Source: Candidatus Thiobius zoothamnicola (GTDB lineage Bacteria > Pseudomonadota > Gammaproteobacteria > Chromatiales > Chromatiaceae). From it: a stretch of 64,000 bases of DNA. Below are positions 39,178 through 48,680 of the stretch, one piece after another. The position numbers were made by a program, and so were the translations under genes. A model generated the notes under the pieces. It worked only from the letters and a program-made list of their open reading frames with translations. It did no database searches and was not told the origin of the DNA. The stretch is taken from contig JAPQLC010000005.1 of assembly GCA_030826945.1 (NCBI GenBank), positions 168,600 through 232,599 on the forward strand. Direction: 5' to 3'. The first letter of the stretch is position 1. Each line of letters begins with the position of its first letter.

Positions 39178-41280
39178 TTAATCCGCTTGTGCAGTCATCG
39201 GTTGGTGAGCATGGATGTAATCAACCAACACTCTGGCGGATTCATCCAGCATAATGCGCTGAATTTCTTCAGGATCATCATCCGCCTGAGCGGCTAACTC
39301 CAGTTCATCCTGTCGCTCCAGGGTCTTCAGCGCTGGCAAGCCACGATATAAACGCAACTGATTGCGGTAAGCTAACTGACGTCTTTCACGCTGTTCCCGT
39401 TCTGTACGCCGTTCAGCTTCATGGAGTGAAATATCCTTGATGGCATCTATGCGCATCAATTCATTTTCTTGCGCCAAAAGATAGTTGAAGCCAGGATCCT
39501 TGGCCACCCGCTGCCGACTCTGCTCACGCACCAGAGCCAACGGCAAATTGGCTTGTGCCGTATGCGCCGCAGGGCGTATTGACGCCCAAGGCAAGGCATG
39601 ATCCAACGCCCGCTCGCCATGTTCATCGGCACCTTTCGCTGTGGGGAAAACAATATCCGGCACGACGCCTTTATGTTGGGTACTGGCTCCCTGCACCCGG
39701 AAAAATTGCGCCATGGTCAACCTTAACCGACCTAATTTCTTTCCTGTTTTCAAATAATCACCCAAATTAACCAGAGTCTGCACGGTGCCTTTACCGAAGG
39801 TTGGCTCACCAATCACCAAACCACGCCGATAATCCTGAATCGCACCCGCAAATATTTCAGAGGCTGAAGCGCTGTTGCGATTGACCAATACAGCTAAAGG
39901 CCCTCGGTAAATTTGCTCAGGATCCGCATCACGTTCGATTTCGACATCCCCGGAGGATCGCTTCACTTGCACGATGGGTCCTTGTTTGATGAACAAACCG
40001 GTTAACTCGGTTGCCTCCGACAACGATCCGCCACCATTGTTACGTAAATCAATGATGACACCTTCGACTCCTGATTTTCTCATTTTAATCAATAGCTTGC
40101 GCACATCACGCGTGGTACTGCGAAAATTCGCCTTACCCGACGCTTCACCGGCGAAATCCCGATAAAACGTCGGAATTTCAATCACACCGATGCGCAGGCC
40201 GCCGAACGCATCATCTTGCAAAATATGATGATTAGCCGCCTTATCTTCCAACTTAATTTGATCGCGCGTCAGCACCACCTCATGCGACCGCCCACCTGGG
40301 CCTTCACGTTTGGGCGTGATATTTAAGCGCACGATGGAGTCTTTTTCGCCACGGATCAAATCCACGACATCCTGTAAACGCCAACCAACGACATCCTCCA
40401 TAACGCCACGGCGTCCTTGTCCTACGCCGACAATACGATCGCCTGGGCGTATCTCACCACTTTTGGCGGCGGGACCACCGGGCACAACACGTAATATCTG
40501 CGTATATTCATCATCCGTGCGCAATACAGCACCAATACCCTGTAGCGACAAGCGCATGCCAATATCAAAATTCTCTGAAATGCGCGGTGCCATGTAACTG
40601 GTGTGCGGTTCAATGCTCAAAGTAAATGCGTTAACAAAGAGTTGGAAAACATCTTCCGCATTCATCTGCATTACGCGGCGCGCCAGATTATCGTAACGTT
40701 TATGCAGGGTTGCTTTAATTTCAATGAAATCAAATGACTCATCGGCATCCTTAGATAAATATTCCGCCAATAAGTCATTTTTCACCCGCTTACGCCAGAT
40801 TTCATCCAATATGGCATGATTTTCCGCCCAATCCGCTTCGGAACGGTCAAAGGTGTAACGCTCATTTAACGTAAAGTCAAAACGATGCGAATCCAGCAGG
40901 TCTTTCGCATGATCGACCCGTTCACGCACACGCTGCCGGAATGTTTTGAACAGGCGATAAGCCGGATCCAGATGACCGCTGACAAAGCTATCATCAAACT
41001 GATCGCGATAACGTTTGAAATGCTCAATATCATCACGCAATAAAAAATTACGGTTGGCATCCAATGCCTTCAGATAACGGGCAAAGGCCAGTTTGGCCAG
41101 GCGATCATTAATATCCGGTTTAATATAATGGTAATTCTCCAACGCCTGAGCGATCCATACAGCACTGCGCCGATGCTGTTTTTCCGGATTCAGATCCCCC
41201 AGCGAAACAATCTGAGTCTTCGCATAAGCCAGCGCGCAAACGCCAAACAACAGAACCGACAAAATCCACCGATATTTCAT
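39178..41280 (-). CDS. prc: Tail-specific protease Prc (C-terminal processing peptidase)
   Basis: A 700-residue periplasmic serine protease with a signal peptide (ILSVLLFGVCALAYA). A PDZ domain (about 235-320, with GGPAAKSGEIRPGDRIVGVG) precedes the S41 catalytic domain. The catalytic Ser is in NRNSASASEIFAGA and the Lys in GEPTFGKGTVQTL. It trims FtsI and lipoproteins and, with NlpI, degrades the endopeptidase MepS. Length is close to E. coli Prc (682). It lies four bases after the NUDIX gene. Confidence 0.96.
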   Translation of the reverse strand: MKYRWILSVLLFGVCALAYAKTQIVSLGDLNPEKQHRRSAVWIAQALENYHYIKPDINDRLAKLAFARYLKALDANRNFLLRDDIEHFKRYRDQFDDSFVSGHLDPAYRLFKTFRQRVRERVDHAKDLLDSHRFDFTLNERYTFDRSEADWAENHAILDEIWRKRVKNDLLAEYLSKDADESFDFIEIKATLHKRYDNLARRVMQMNAEDVFQLFVNAFTLSIEPHTSYMAPRISENFDIGMRLSLQGIGAVLRTDDEYTQILRVVPGGPAAKSGEIRPGDRIVGVGQGRRGVMEDVVGWRLQDVVDLIRGEKDSIVRLNITPKREGPGGRSHEVVLTRDQIKLEDKAANHHILQDDAFGGLRIGVIEIPTFYRDFAGEASGKANFRSTTRDVRKLLIKMRKSGVEGVIIDLRNNGGGSLSEATELTGLFIKQGPIVQVKRSSGDVEIERDADPEQIYRGPLAVLVNRNSASASEIFAGAIQDYRRGLVIGEPTFGKGTVQTLVNLGDYLKTGKKLGRLRLTMAQFFRVQGASTQHKGVVPDIVFPTAKGADEHGERALDHALPWASIRPAAHTAQANLPLALVREQSRQRVAKDPGFNYLLAQENELMRIDAIKDISLHEAERRTEREQRERRQLAYRNQLRLYRGLPALKTLERQDELELAAQADDDPEEIQRIMLDESARVLVDYIHAHQPMTAQAD

Positions 41281-41283
41281 GAT

Positions 41284-42138
41284 CTACACCGCAAACTGTC
41301 TGAGTCCCTGATTAATCGCCAAATAATCAGGATCATCTGGTGAGATAAAACCATGGCGCAGTAAGAAATCAACCACCACTAAATTACAGTTCAATTTGAA
41401 TTGATCCGTTTGATGAACGAGCCGTGCAATTTCGTCAATCGGCAACAAAGCAAAAGACTCAACTTCCCCATCGGTATTTTCGGGCATAAAGTCATCGGAC
41501 AATTCAATGTCATAACAATAAATCACATCTGGTCGCAAACCACGATCCGACAACCGGCGATAAGTGATCACGCCGACTGGTCGCGCCTGCCTGGCCAAGT
41601 CTTCCGACATGCCAGCCTCTTCATAACACTCCTTAACCAGATTTTGCGCTAACGACAAGCCATAGGGCACGCCACCAGCGACCATATTATCCAATGCGCC
41701 AGGGTATAGCTGACGATCTTGCGCCCGCTTACCAACCCACATTTTTATCCCATCATCCGTACGTACATAACCGTTTAAGTGCTGACCAAAAGCACGCAGA
41801 CCAAAATAACCGGCCGCCACCCGATCAATAACCGCTAACGCCGATTCACGACCACTGGCCGTAACCGGGTAAAACTCACCCAACAAAGGAGGAATATGCT
41901 GCGCCTGCGATAGTTCCTTCACCACCTTACCCAATATGGCACTGCGCTCAGCAAAGTCCGTCTGATTCGGACGCCAATGAATGGCGTCCTGATAAAACCT
42001 GAAAATATCGGGATAGGTCGTTAAATGACGTGCGAAGTCGGGGCGCAAATGGCCCATCTCGACCCCATCAATCAACCAAGGCAACAAAGGCTCTTCAATC
42101 TGCGGATTACAAGCATGGATATGGCGTAGATAACTCAT
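41284..42138 (-). CDS. NUDIX hydrolase with DUF4743-type N-terminal domain
   Basis: A 284-residue protein. The N-terminal 120 residues (SYLRHIHACN start) form the DUF4743-like domain found with thiamin-pyrophosphokinase-associated NUDIX proteins. The NUDIX box is GGVPYGLSLAQNLVKECYEE followed by AGM. The Glu normally found seven residues before the KE core is Leu here, while the metal-binding KECYEEAG is intact. Substrate unknown; fungal relatives act on damaged thiamine diphosphates. It is immediately upstream of prc. Confidence 0.88.
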   Translation of the reverse strand: MSYLRHIHACNPQIEEPLLPWLIDGVEMGHLRPDFARHLTTYPDIFRFYQDAIHWRPNQTDFAERSAILGKVVKELSQAQHIPPLLGEFYPVTASGRESALAVIDRVAAGYFGLRAFGQHLNGYVRTDDGIKMWVGKRAQDRQLYPGALDNMVAGGVPYGLSLAQNLVKECYEEAGMSEDLARQARPVGVITYRRLSDRGLRPDVIYCYDIELSDDFMPENTDGEVESFALLPIDEIARLVHQTDQFKLNCNLVVVDFLLRHGFISPDDPDYLAINQGLRQFAV

Positions 42139-42218
42139 GGTGACTTTTACAATACTGATGGATTGGGAGACTTGAGCAGTTCCACCTTAGCAATTCGTTA
42201 ACGCTAGACAGCTTCCGG

Positions 42219-42932
42219 CTATTCACCAAACTCCGCTTGAATTTGCTGCAAACTGGTATGCCTGACATCCTTACCTTTCACGAAATAGATAACATATTCA
42301 CAAATATTGCAACAACGATCACCAATCCGCTCTAACGCCCGCGCAGACCAGATAATATCCATCAACAGTGGAATAGAACGCGGATCTTCCATCATATATG
42401 TCATGCTTTGCCGCATAATGCCTTCATATTCCTGATCAATCCGTCCATCTCCACCCGCCACTTTAATCGCCTCATCCACATCCATCCGCGCAAAGGCATC
42501 CAGCGTTGAATGCAGCATGTTTTTGACCTGGACGCCTAAATGCTCAATGCGTAAATACAGATTCCGTCCAGAACCCGAAGAACCGGTGCGAATCGCCATA
42601 CGCGCCACCCGCTTCGCCTCATCTCCGATGCGCTCCAAATCCGCCGTTGTTTTAATCACCGTCAACACCAGACGCAAATCACTCGCTGTGGGCTGGCGGA
42701 GCGCTAAAATCTTGGCGCACTGCTCATCAATATCCACATCGTAAGCATTCACTTTATAATCATTGGCGACAACCATTTCAGCTCTATCCGTCAAACCGGA
42801 TTTCAATGCTTTTATGGCCTGCTCCAATTGCTGCTCGACCATGCCGCCCATGGCCAATACATTGGTGCGAATCTTCTCAAGATCCGCATTAAATTGCTGA
42901 GAATAGTGTTGCGATAAATGACGTTGCTTCAT
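42219..42932 (-). CDS. phoU: PhoU, phosphate signalling regulator
   Basis: A 237-residue all-helical protein with two three-helix repeats, each carrying metal-contacting acidic motifs (DYKVNAYDVDIDEQ and ERIGDEAKRVARMA in the first; ALERIGDRCCNICEYV in the second). It links the Pst transporter to PhoR to silence the Pho regulon. The frame is open to 42962; the ATG at 42932 gives the usual MKQRHLSQHYSQQFN start and has GGGGG upstream. pstSCAB and phoBR are not adjacent here. Confidence 0.94.
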   Translation of the reverse strand: MKQRHLSQHYSQQFNADLEKIRTNVLAMGGMVEQQLEQAIKALKSGLTDRAEMVVANDYKVNAYDVDIDEQCAKILALRQPTASDLRLVLTVIKTTADLERIGDEAKRVARMAIRTGSSGSGRNLYLRIEHLGVQVKNMLHSTLDAFARMDVDEAIKVAGGDGRIDQEYEGIMRQSMTYMMEDPRSIPLLMDIIWSARALERIGDRCCNICEYVIYFVKGKDVRHTSLQQIQAEFGE

Positions 42933-43116
42933 GCTTAGCCCCCAAACCCGATTGGCAGGCAATATAACAGAGGCGGATTAAAAGCACTTTGCAATATTAC
43001 GAGGATTTCAGGTGCAAAACGTCACGCGGTCAACCACTTTGACGGAGACTGATTGCAGAGGCGCCTGATCACTCAATAAACCCACCGAACTGAATGAACA
43101 CTGCTTAAACGATAGG

Positions 43117-43509
43117 TTAATCCATACGATGATCAAACAGCAGGTTCATATCCTGATCGAACTTCATAATGCCATTCTGAATATGCTGGTTTGTAACCTT
43201 CACTTTCTCCTCCAACATTCGCCATTGATTTTGGGTTAGAGACGCCGCCTTCGGCGCATCTATCTCAAGCAGGCCATGATCATCCAATTTAACTGGCGCA
43301 TCCTGCTGTTGAATCACCTGGTATAGATCCTGCGTGCCCCTGTTGTCTTCGGCGCTCTCATTAGCTGGCGGGGTTTGCTGAACATTCCCAGATGGAACAC
43401 TCTCCGTTGCTGACGGTAATAGCTTTGCATCGTCCTTTGATAGAAACCCGGACAAAATCGCCAGAGTTAGTAAAACCACAGCAGAAAGAATAAAAAGCAA
43501 AATTTTCAC
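43117..43509 (-). CDS. Hypothetical single-span membrane protein
   Basis: A 130-residue protein with one N-terminal hydrophobic helix (LLFILSAVVLLTLAILSGFL), probably a signal anchor, then a Pro/Ser/Glu-rich linker and a charged helical C-terminus (NQWRMLEEKVKVTNQHIQN). I do not recognise it. The 184 bases between it and phoU hold no gene I can support. Confidence 0.65.
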   Translation of the reverse strand: MKILLFILSAVVLLTLAILSGFLSKDDAKLLPSATESVPSGNVQQTPPANESAEDNRGTQDLYQVIQQQDAPVKLDDHGLLEIDAPKAASLTQNQWRMLEEKVKVTNQHIQNGIMKFDQDMNLLFDHRMD

Positions 43510-43637
43510 TCTGGCAACCTGGGTTTATCAATACCAAAAGTTATCTGGATAATGGCGGAACCATGATGAACAAGGCGAAATTCATACGTAAACTCACTGG
43601 CCTAAACACTCCAGAATCAGGCCTTACTGTAATCGCC

Positions 43638-44027
43638 TCAATGTTTGAATGTCCAGTGGGCATTCGCGAAGAATCCCCAGAACAAAACCAACAGAGTCGC
43701 CGCAGCCTGAGCGATGAGATAATGTAAATTCGCCATATCAACCATTAAATACATCACCAACAGATTCAGATTAAGGCCGACTAAAGAAATCACCGCATAT
43801 CGTGGCGCAGCCGTATAATGCGCATTTTTGCTGCGAAAAACCCAATAATATTTCATTAAATAATTCAGTATTGCGCTGACGATATAGGAAAAACCGGATG
43901 CATATAGGGTATAAACGCCAAAACCCTCATGCAGAACGATCAAAAGCCCATACTGGATGATCGTCGCCACAGCGCCCACACCCGCAAAGCCGATAAACTT
44001 CTGCACCATTCTTTCCATCGTTACCAC
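43638..44027 (-). CDS. GtrA-family small membrane protein
   Basis: A 129-residue protein with four membrane helices. The start FIGFAGVGAVATIIQYGLL and the YYWVFRSKNAH and WTFKH motifs are characteristic of GtrA, a family thought to flip lipid-linked sugars such as undecaprenyl-phosphate-glucose. No glycosyltransferase genes lie beside it, so its partner is unknown. ATG codons at 44027 and 44018 are both possible starts. The 128 bases downstream hold no gene. Confidence 0.85.
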   Translation of the reverse strand: MVTMERMVQKFIGFAGVGAVATIIQYGLLIVLHEGFGVYTLYASGFSYIVSAILNYLMKYYWVFRSKNAHYTAAPRYAVISLVGLNLNLLVMYLMVDMANLHYLIAQAAATLLVLFWGFFANAHWTFKH

Positions 44028-44079
44028 GTCAAGCCAACCGATAACCGATGCTATTGCGAGAAATCAAAGGATAAGCCAA

Positions 44080-44841
44080 TCAAACACCTAGCTGAATTTT
44101 GATGCGCTCTCCATGGATAGATTGACTATCCAGGCTCAGTAGCCATAAATAAGCCCGGGTGATTTGTTCAGGTCGTTGTAGATCAAGATTGCTTTCACCT
44201 GGGAAAACCTTCTTACGCAAAGCGGTTAACGTTGGACCTGGATCAACCACATTCACCCGAATGGCCATCCTGGCCAGCTCTTTCGCCCAAATGTCAGCTA
44301 ATGCCTCAACGCCAATCTTGGATACGCCATAAGCACCCCAGAAAGGTTGGCGCTCAACAGCAACGCTATCACCAGTAAAAATCACGCTGGCCTGATCAGC
44401 GGCCTGTAATAAAGTCAAACAAGCTTGCGTCAACAAAAAAGGCGCGTTCAGGTTAACTTGCATGACCTCCATCCAATCGTCCGCCTCATGGTCTTTTAAG
44501 CGCGACAGATAAGGTAATTGCGCCGCATTATGCACAATGCCATGCAAGACACCGAAATTCGATTGGATAGCATCAGCCATTTGCGCAAAATCATTTGGTG
44601 TCGCGCCTTCCAAATCCATCGGATAAATGGCTGCCTGCGGCGCACTCATCGCTTCTATCTGATCGTAAACAGCCTCCAACTTATCAACCGTTTTACCCAG
44701 TAAAATGACCGTCGCACCATGCTTGGCGCAAGCAAGCGCGACGGCGCGACCAATACCATCACCAGCACCAGTGATAAGAATCACCTGGTCACTCAATGCA
44801 CCCGGCGTTGGATAATAATCATGAAATGAAGGCACAGACAT
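44080..44841 (-). CDS. yciK: Short-chain dehydrogenase/reductase, YciK-like
   Basis: A 253-residue SDR with the nucleotide-binding ITGAGDGIGRAVAL, the NAA motif (HNAAQLPYL) and the catalytic YxxxK (YGVSK) with an upstream Ser. Sequence around ATVILLGKTVDKL closely recalls E. coli YciK, an SDR of unknown substrate. In many gammaproteobacteria it lies near ubiG and gph; those are not here. Confidence 0.9.
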   Translation of the reverse strand: MSVPSFHDYYPTPGALSDQVILITGAGDGIGRAVALACAKHGATVILLGKTVDKLEAVYDQIEAMSAPQAAIYPMDLEGATPNDFAQMADAIQSNFGVLHGIVHNAAQLPYLSRLKDHEADDWMEVMQVNLNAPFLLTQACLTLLQAADQASVIFTGDSVAVERQPFWGAYGVSKIGVEALADIWAKELARMAIRVNVVDPGPTLTALRKKVFPGESNLDLQRPEQITRAYLWLLSLDSQSIHGERIKIQLGV

Positions 44842-44952
44842 AGAAGCACTTTAACCGCATAAAAAATGGACTGCATCATAATGCAGAACCACGTTCACTG
44901 CGAAATCCCACCAACCTTATTCTGCTGGACGCCAGTATCCGTCATACAACGA

Positions 44953-45144
44953 TTAAACTGACATCATCAGTAGAATGACAAACAAAACCACGCCGCCAAA
45001 AGGAATCAGCACGCCAGCCAGATCGCCTTTCACCATCTTAGGACTGTTCTTCGCCCAGTGCCTAGCAGCGGGCCATAAATAAATCAGAAAACCGATGATT
45101 AAAACCGCAGAACCGATTTGCAACCAAGTGGGTGTCTCCATCAA
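44953..45144 (-). CDS. Small two-helix membrane protein
   Basis: A 63-residue hydrophobic protein with two predicted membrane helices (IGSAVLIIGFLIYLW and LIPFGGVVLFVILLMM) and a basic loop between (RHWAKNSPKMVKG). I do not recognise a named family. Codon use is ordinary. It lies just downstream of the terminator at 45165 and its own promoter was not found. Confidence 0.65.
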   Translation of the reverse strand: MMETPTWLQIGSAVLIIGFLIYLWPAARHWAKNSPKMVKGDLAGVLIPFGGVVLFVILLMMSV

Positions 45145-45164
45145 TAGTCTCCAATTACCCGGCT

Positions 45165-45192
45165 AAAAAAGCCCGGCAATGCCGGGCTTTTT
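45165..45192 (-). terminator. Bidirectional-looking Rho-independent terminator
   Basis: GCCCGGC pairs with GCCGGGC around an AAT loop (45171-45187), flanked by six A residues on the left and five T on the right, so it could work on either strand. It lies after the stop of the Bax1-I gene (minus strand), which it most likely terminates. Confidence 0.9.
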
Positions 45193-45214
45193 CTACTCTC
45201 AAACAAAGATGAAA

Positions 45215-45886
45215 TTAATCATCACCACTCATGAATCCCAACAAATGCAGGAGAGCCGTGAACAAATTAATGATGCTCAGGTATAAGCTGATGGTGGCAA
45301 AGATATAATTGGTTTCGCCGCCACGCACAATCTGGCTGGTCTCAAACAGAATCAAGCCGGACATCAATAACACCACAGCGGCGGAGATTGCCAGGCTAAG
45401 CGCCGGAATCTGGACGAAAATGCCCACCAAAGAGGCTAGCATAACGACCATCATGCCAATAAAGATGAATCCACCCATAAAGCTGAAATCACGCTTTGAC
45501 GTCAAGGCATAAGCCGACAAACCCAGAAAAATAACGCCAGTGCCGCCAAATGCCGTTGAGATGATCTGGCCACCATTTGGCACAGCAGCATAGTGATTCA
45601 AGGTTGGGCCAAGACCAAAACCCAACAAGCCGGTAATCAAGAACACCATGCCGACACCAGCGCTGGAATTCGCGGTACGCGGCAATACAAACCACAACAG
45701 CAACATAGCGACGATGGAAGTACCCAAAGACACCAATGGCGACGGATTCAAAGCCATTGATACAACCGCTAAGACAGCACTCCAGATTAGCGTGGCTGAC
45801 AATAGCATGTAAGTGTTCTTGAGTACTTTATTGACAGGTACAGACTGGCTTACGCCACTGGCGATAGCAGAGTCATAACGATTCAT
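45215..45886 (-). CDS. Bax inhibitor-1 / YccA-family membrane protein
   Basis: A 223-residue protein with seven membrane helices and the family's conserved features: an N-terminal VNKVLKNTYMLLSATL and a C-terminal ISLYLSIINLFTALLHLLG with acidic residues at the end (MSGDD). In E. coli YccA binds the protease FtsH and modulates its activity; related proteins conduct calcium or protons. A GGGAGG ribosome site precedes the ATG. It is transcribed alone, with a strong terminator behind it. Confidence 0.93.
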   Translation of the reverse strand: MNRYDSAIASGVSQSVPVNKVLKNTYMLLSATLIWSAVLAVVSMALNPSPLVSLGTSIVAMLLLWFVLPRTANSSAGVGMVFLITGLLGFGLGPTLNHYAAVPNGGQIISTAFGGTGVIFLGLSAYALTSKRDFSFMGGFIFIGMMVVMLASLVGIFVQIPALSLAISAAVVLLMSGLILFETSQIVRGGETNYIFATISLYLSIINLFTALLHLLGFMSGDD

Positions 45887-46091
45887 GATTTCTTGCCTCC
45901 CGAAGGCTTAATACAACTTAGGTAAACGTGAGACTGAATGAAGCCTCAAAAGTTCAGCGTTAAGAATACCTGACTTATATGGCGCATCAAAACCTTAAAT
46001 ACAAGGTAATGAAGGTAATCAAATTCAGGTTTCACTTCCCTTTGAGATATTTGGACTCCAGCCAGTAAAACAATAGGAAAGAACGCTCTGT

Positions 46092-47147
46092 CTAAAACAT
46101 CAGCGTTAACGTCAAAGCGCCAAATTCAGAGGACTCTTGCTGTTTTTTGAATTCGCGGCTGCGGAGAATATTGGTGAAAGAGAGGCGCATATCCTTATAC
46201 CGCAGCACAGCGCCAGTTTGCACATCCCCCACTAAAGGGTACTTATCCACGCTATGGCTGTCGGCGAAAGTATTACCATCCAGAAAAATATTGCGCGCCA
46301 CCACGCGGCCTTCCACGCTCGCAAACAAATACCAGGACACATCTGGTTTGGGACCGGATTTAATAAAATCCGAACCAGGCACGCTCGGTCGGATACGGGG
46401 TGGACCATAGTCAGTGTTTAACGCTTGCCCAAGACGCACTGTCGCACCAGCATTCGCATAGGTGTACACCGTGCCCAACGCAAATCCGGCGTGTGGAATA
46501 ACATCCCAATGATCTTGTTCTTCACCAGCAAATCGCCACTGACGATTGTATGTCAAATTGACAACTGGCTCATTTTTCAGTTGATGGCCCCAACCTTTTG
46601 GATCCACACCACCAAAAACATCATGCACTAAGGTTTGTACATGGTCGGCCTGGGAGGCCGGGCCAACCACCCCCAAACTCAACTCTAATGTATCCAGGGT
46701 ATCGGAAAGCTGTTTAATCTTTTTACAATTGCTTTTGATATCACGCTTATCTGCCGACAAACCAAAATTAAAATACAGCCAACCGGCATACGGACGATCA
46801 TCCTCAATCGGGAATGGATCCCAAATATCAAGCGGGGTGAACATATTCTGCCCCACACTGAAATTATAAAGCCAATTAATATCTTCAGCGCATTCGGCAC
46901 CCATACCCGGTAATTGATCCGCAATCGCTTGCAAAGCCTTGAGCGCATCTTCGCGTTTTTCTTCATGAGTGCTGGATAGCCTGAAACCATGGGTATAATG
47001 CTGATCCGTGCCATTACCCAGCATATCGTTCTCAAATTGCAGGCTGAAACTGCTGCGCTTGTCTGCTGCCCATGCTGCAGTTGAAAACAACAAAACAATC
47101 AGACCGCAATAATTGAGCATGAGTTTCAATATTTTGAATAATTTCAT
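46092..47147 (-). CDS. LpxR-like lipid A 3'-O-deacylase
   Basis: A 351-residue predicted outer-membrane beta-barrel with a signal peptide (LIVLLFSTAAWA). It carries motifs of the LpxR family (DUF2219): FENDMLGNGTDQHYTHGFRLS near the mature N-terminus (key part ENDMLGNGTDQHYTHG) and WGHQLKNEPVVNLTYNRQWR in the middle, which includes the catalytic His region. LpxR removes the 3' acyloxyacyl group of lipid A, changing outer-membrane charge and immune recognition. The frame starts at 47159, but the ATG at 47147 is a better start. It overlaps the end of the DsbA-like gene region and may be co-transcribed with it. Confidence 0.85.
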   Translation of the reverse strand: MKLFKILKLMLNYCGLIVLLFSTAAWAADKRSSFSLQFENDMLGNGTDQHYTHGFRLSSTHEEKREDALKALQAIADQLPGMGAECAEDINWLYNFSVGQNMFTPLDIWDPFPIEDDRPYAGWLYFNFGLSADKRDIKSNCKKIKQLSDTLDTLELSLGVVGPASQADHVQTLVHDVFGGVDPKGWGHQLKNEPVVNLTYNRQWRFAGEEQDHWDVIPHAGFALGTVYTYANAGATVRLGQALNTDYGPPRIRPSVPGSDFIKSGPKPDVSWYLFASVEGRVVARNIFLDGNTFADSHSVDKYPLVGDVQTGAVLRYKDMRLSFTNILRSREFKKQQESSEFGALTLTLMF

Positions 47148-47149
47148 TA

Positions 47150-47821
47150 TCAACACCAACTCGCCACGCCCGCAACCGATGATCGCAACAACTCATCAAT
47201 ATTCGCTTCAATGACGCGGAAACCTACATTGCCATATAATTTTTGGCGGCCTTCATTTAACAGAATCGTAGGGCTGCCTTGTATCATGAAAGTTTGTTGA
47301 TTGCGGCGATCCGCTTCCAAATCCGCATAAGCCAGACCAGAATGCATCGCATCCTGAACATCTTTAGTGGATACCCCAATCTCCATCAAAGCATCTTGCA
47401 ACACCAGCCACTGACTGATATCCATACATTGCGTGAAAAACCTTGTCCGCAATTCACACAACAAATCCCGGCAGCGCCCCTTATCCACGCGCTGCAAGGC
47501 TTTCACAACCAAGTGCGCAGGCGTTGATGAAACTGGTTGATTACGCCGCCATAAATCAGGATGCAGCTTAACGTAATCAAATTCTGCGATGACCTTACAG
47601 AGATGATCAGCATATCCCGCATAGCCGCCATGCTTAGCCCAGTTTCGGCCGATCATATGGGCCACGTCACCAAATACTGAACAAAAACGATAATCAATCG
47701 ACACCTTATCGGAGAATTGCTCGGTAACTTGATCAATCCTTGGCTGCGATATATAGGCCCATACACACAGAATGTCTGAATAATAAGTCAGTTCAAGCGG
47801 CTGTTTCGGCGATGTATCCAC
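47150..47821 (-). CDS. DsbA/FrnE-like thioredoxin-fold protein with degenerate active site
   Basis: A 223-residue protein beginning with a DsbA-like strand LELTYYSDILCVWAYISQP. The position of the CxxC motif reads C19-V-W-A, so only the first Cys remains. The helical insertion and the closing MIQGSPTILLNEGRQKLYGN cis-Pro loop are intact, as in the FrnE and 2-hydroxychromene-2-carboxylate isomerase-like branch. No signal peptide, so probably cytosolic and perhaps glutathione-dependent. The last residue is Cys. Role unknown. Confidence 0.8.
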   Translation of the reverse strand: MDTSPKQPLELTYYSDILCVWAYISQPRIDQVTEQFSDKVSIDYRFCSVFGDVAHMIGRNWAKHGGYAGYADHLCKVIAEFDYVKLHPDLWRRNQPVSSTPAHLVVKALQRVDKGRCRDLLCELRTRFFTQCMDISQWLVLQDALMEIGVSTKDVQDAMHSGLAYADLEADRRNQQTFMIQGSPTILLNEGRQKLYGNVGFRVIEANIDELLRSSVAGVASWC

Positions 47822-47863
47822 GTTAATATAAAACTGAATCCGATGGCTGCTGACGTCTTGACA

Positions 47864-48637
47864 TCAGTCTGAAAATAATTCGGCGAAAAAAGCCTGCATC
47901 CGCGCCCATGAACGCTTGTCGGCTTTAGCATCATAACGAAGATTCGAGATGCCATGCTTAGCTGCATTTGGGTTGGTGAATCCATGTACTGCACCACCAT
48001 AGGTATTCATCTCCCAATCAGCTCCCGCTTCATCCAGTTTTTCACGGAAATTAGCGACCACCTCAGGCGCGATGAAAGTATCAGCATGGCCGTGTAACAC
48101 CAGAATGCTTGGCTTAATATTACCCCGCGCCTCCTCAGGTGCCGCAGGCAATGCGCCGTGGAAGCTCACCACGCCTTTCAGATTGGCGTTGGCATACGCC
48201 ATCTGCAACACACTGGCACCGCCGAAACAATAACCAATCGCGGCTAAATGGTCCCCATCAACCAAGCCGCTCACCTGCAATTGACGCAGACCCAACGCCG
48301 CACGCGACCGCCAACCCTCAACATCCGCCGTCACCTCACGCATCCATTCCTCAGCCTGCCCCGGAGATTCGGTCACTTTATCAGTGCCATACATGTCGGC
48401 TGCAAACGCGACATAACCCAGTTCAGCCAACAGACTCGCCCGTTTTCGGGCATAGTCATTCAATCCCCACCATTCATGAATAACCAATATGCCGGGACGC
48501 GGTGATTTAATCGCATCATCCCAGTACAAATAACCCGTTAACGCCGTCTCTTCATCCTGATATTTGACGACTTTGGATTGAACATCAGCAATGGCCGGAA
48601 ATGTGAGGATCACCAACAATAAAGCCAAATAACGCAT
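47864..48637 (-). CDS. Secreted dienelactone hydrolase-family protein
   Basis: A 257-residue alpha/beta hydrolase with a signal peptide (MRYLALLLVILTFPAIA). The family motifs HEWWGLNDYARKRA, the nucleophile Cys in AIGYCFGGA, and the His in YGGAVHGFTNP are present. Cytosolic DLH enzymes open dienelactones; the periplasmic forms have unknown substrates. The ATG at 48637 has an AAGGTG ribosome site and is preferred over the GTG at 48646. Confidence 0.92.
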   Translation of the reverse strand: MRYLALLLVILTFPAIADVQSKVVKYQDEETALTGYLYWDDAIKSPRPGILVIHEWWGLNDYARKRASLLAELGYVAFAADMYGTDKVTESPGQAEEWMREVTADVEGWRSRAALGLRQLQVSGLVDGDHLAAIGYCFGGASVLQMAYANANLKGVVSFHGALPAAPEEARGNIKPSILVLHGHADTFIAPEVVANFREKLDEAGADWEMNTYGGAVHGFTNPNAAKHGISNLRYDAKADKRSWARMQAFFAELFSD

Positions 48638-48680
48638 TTCAATCACCTTGTTATCGTCAAGCAGCCAAAGGCTCCGGCCT

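Noticed and set aside
43541..43741. Minus-strand frame of 66 codons beside GtrA
   Set aside because: Overlaps the GtrA frame and has no plausible start or motif.
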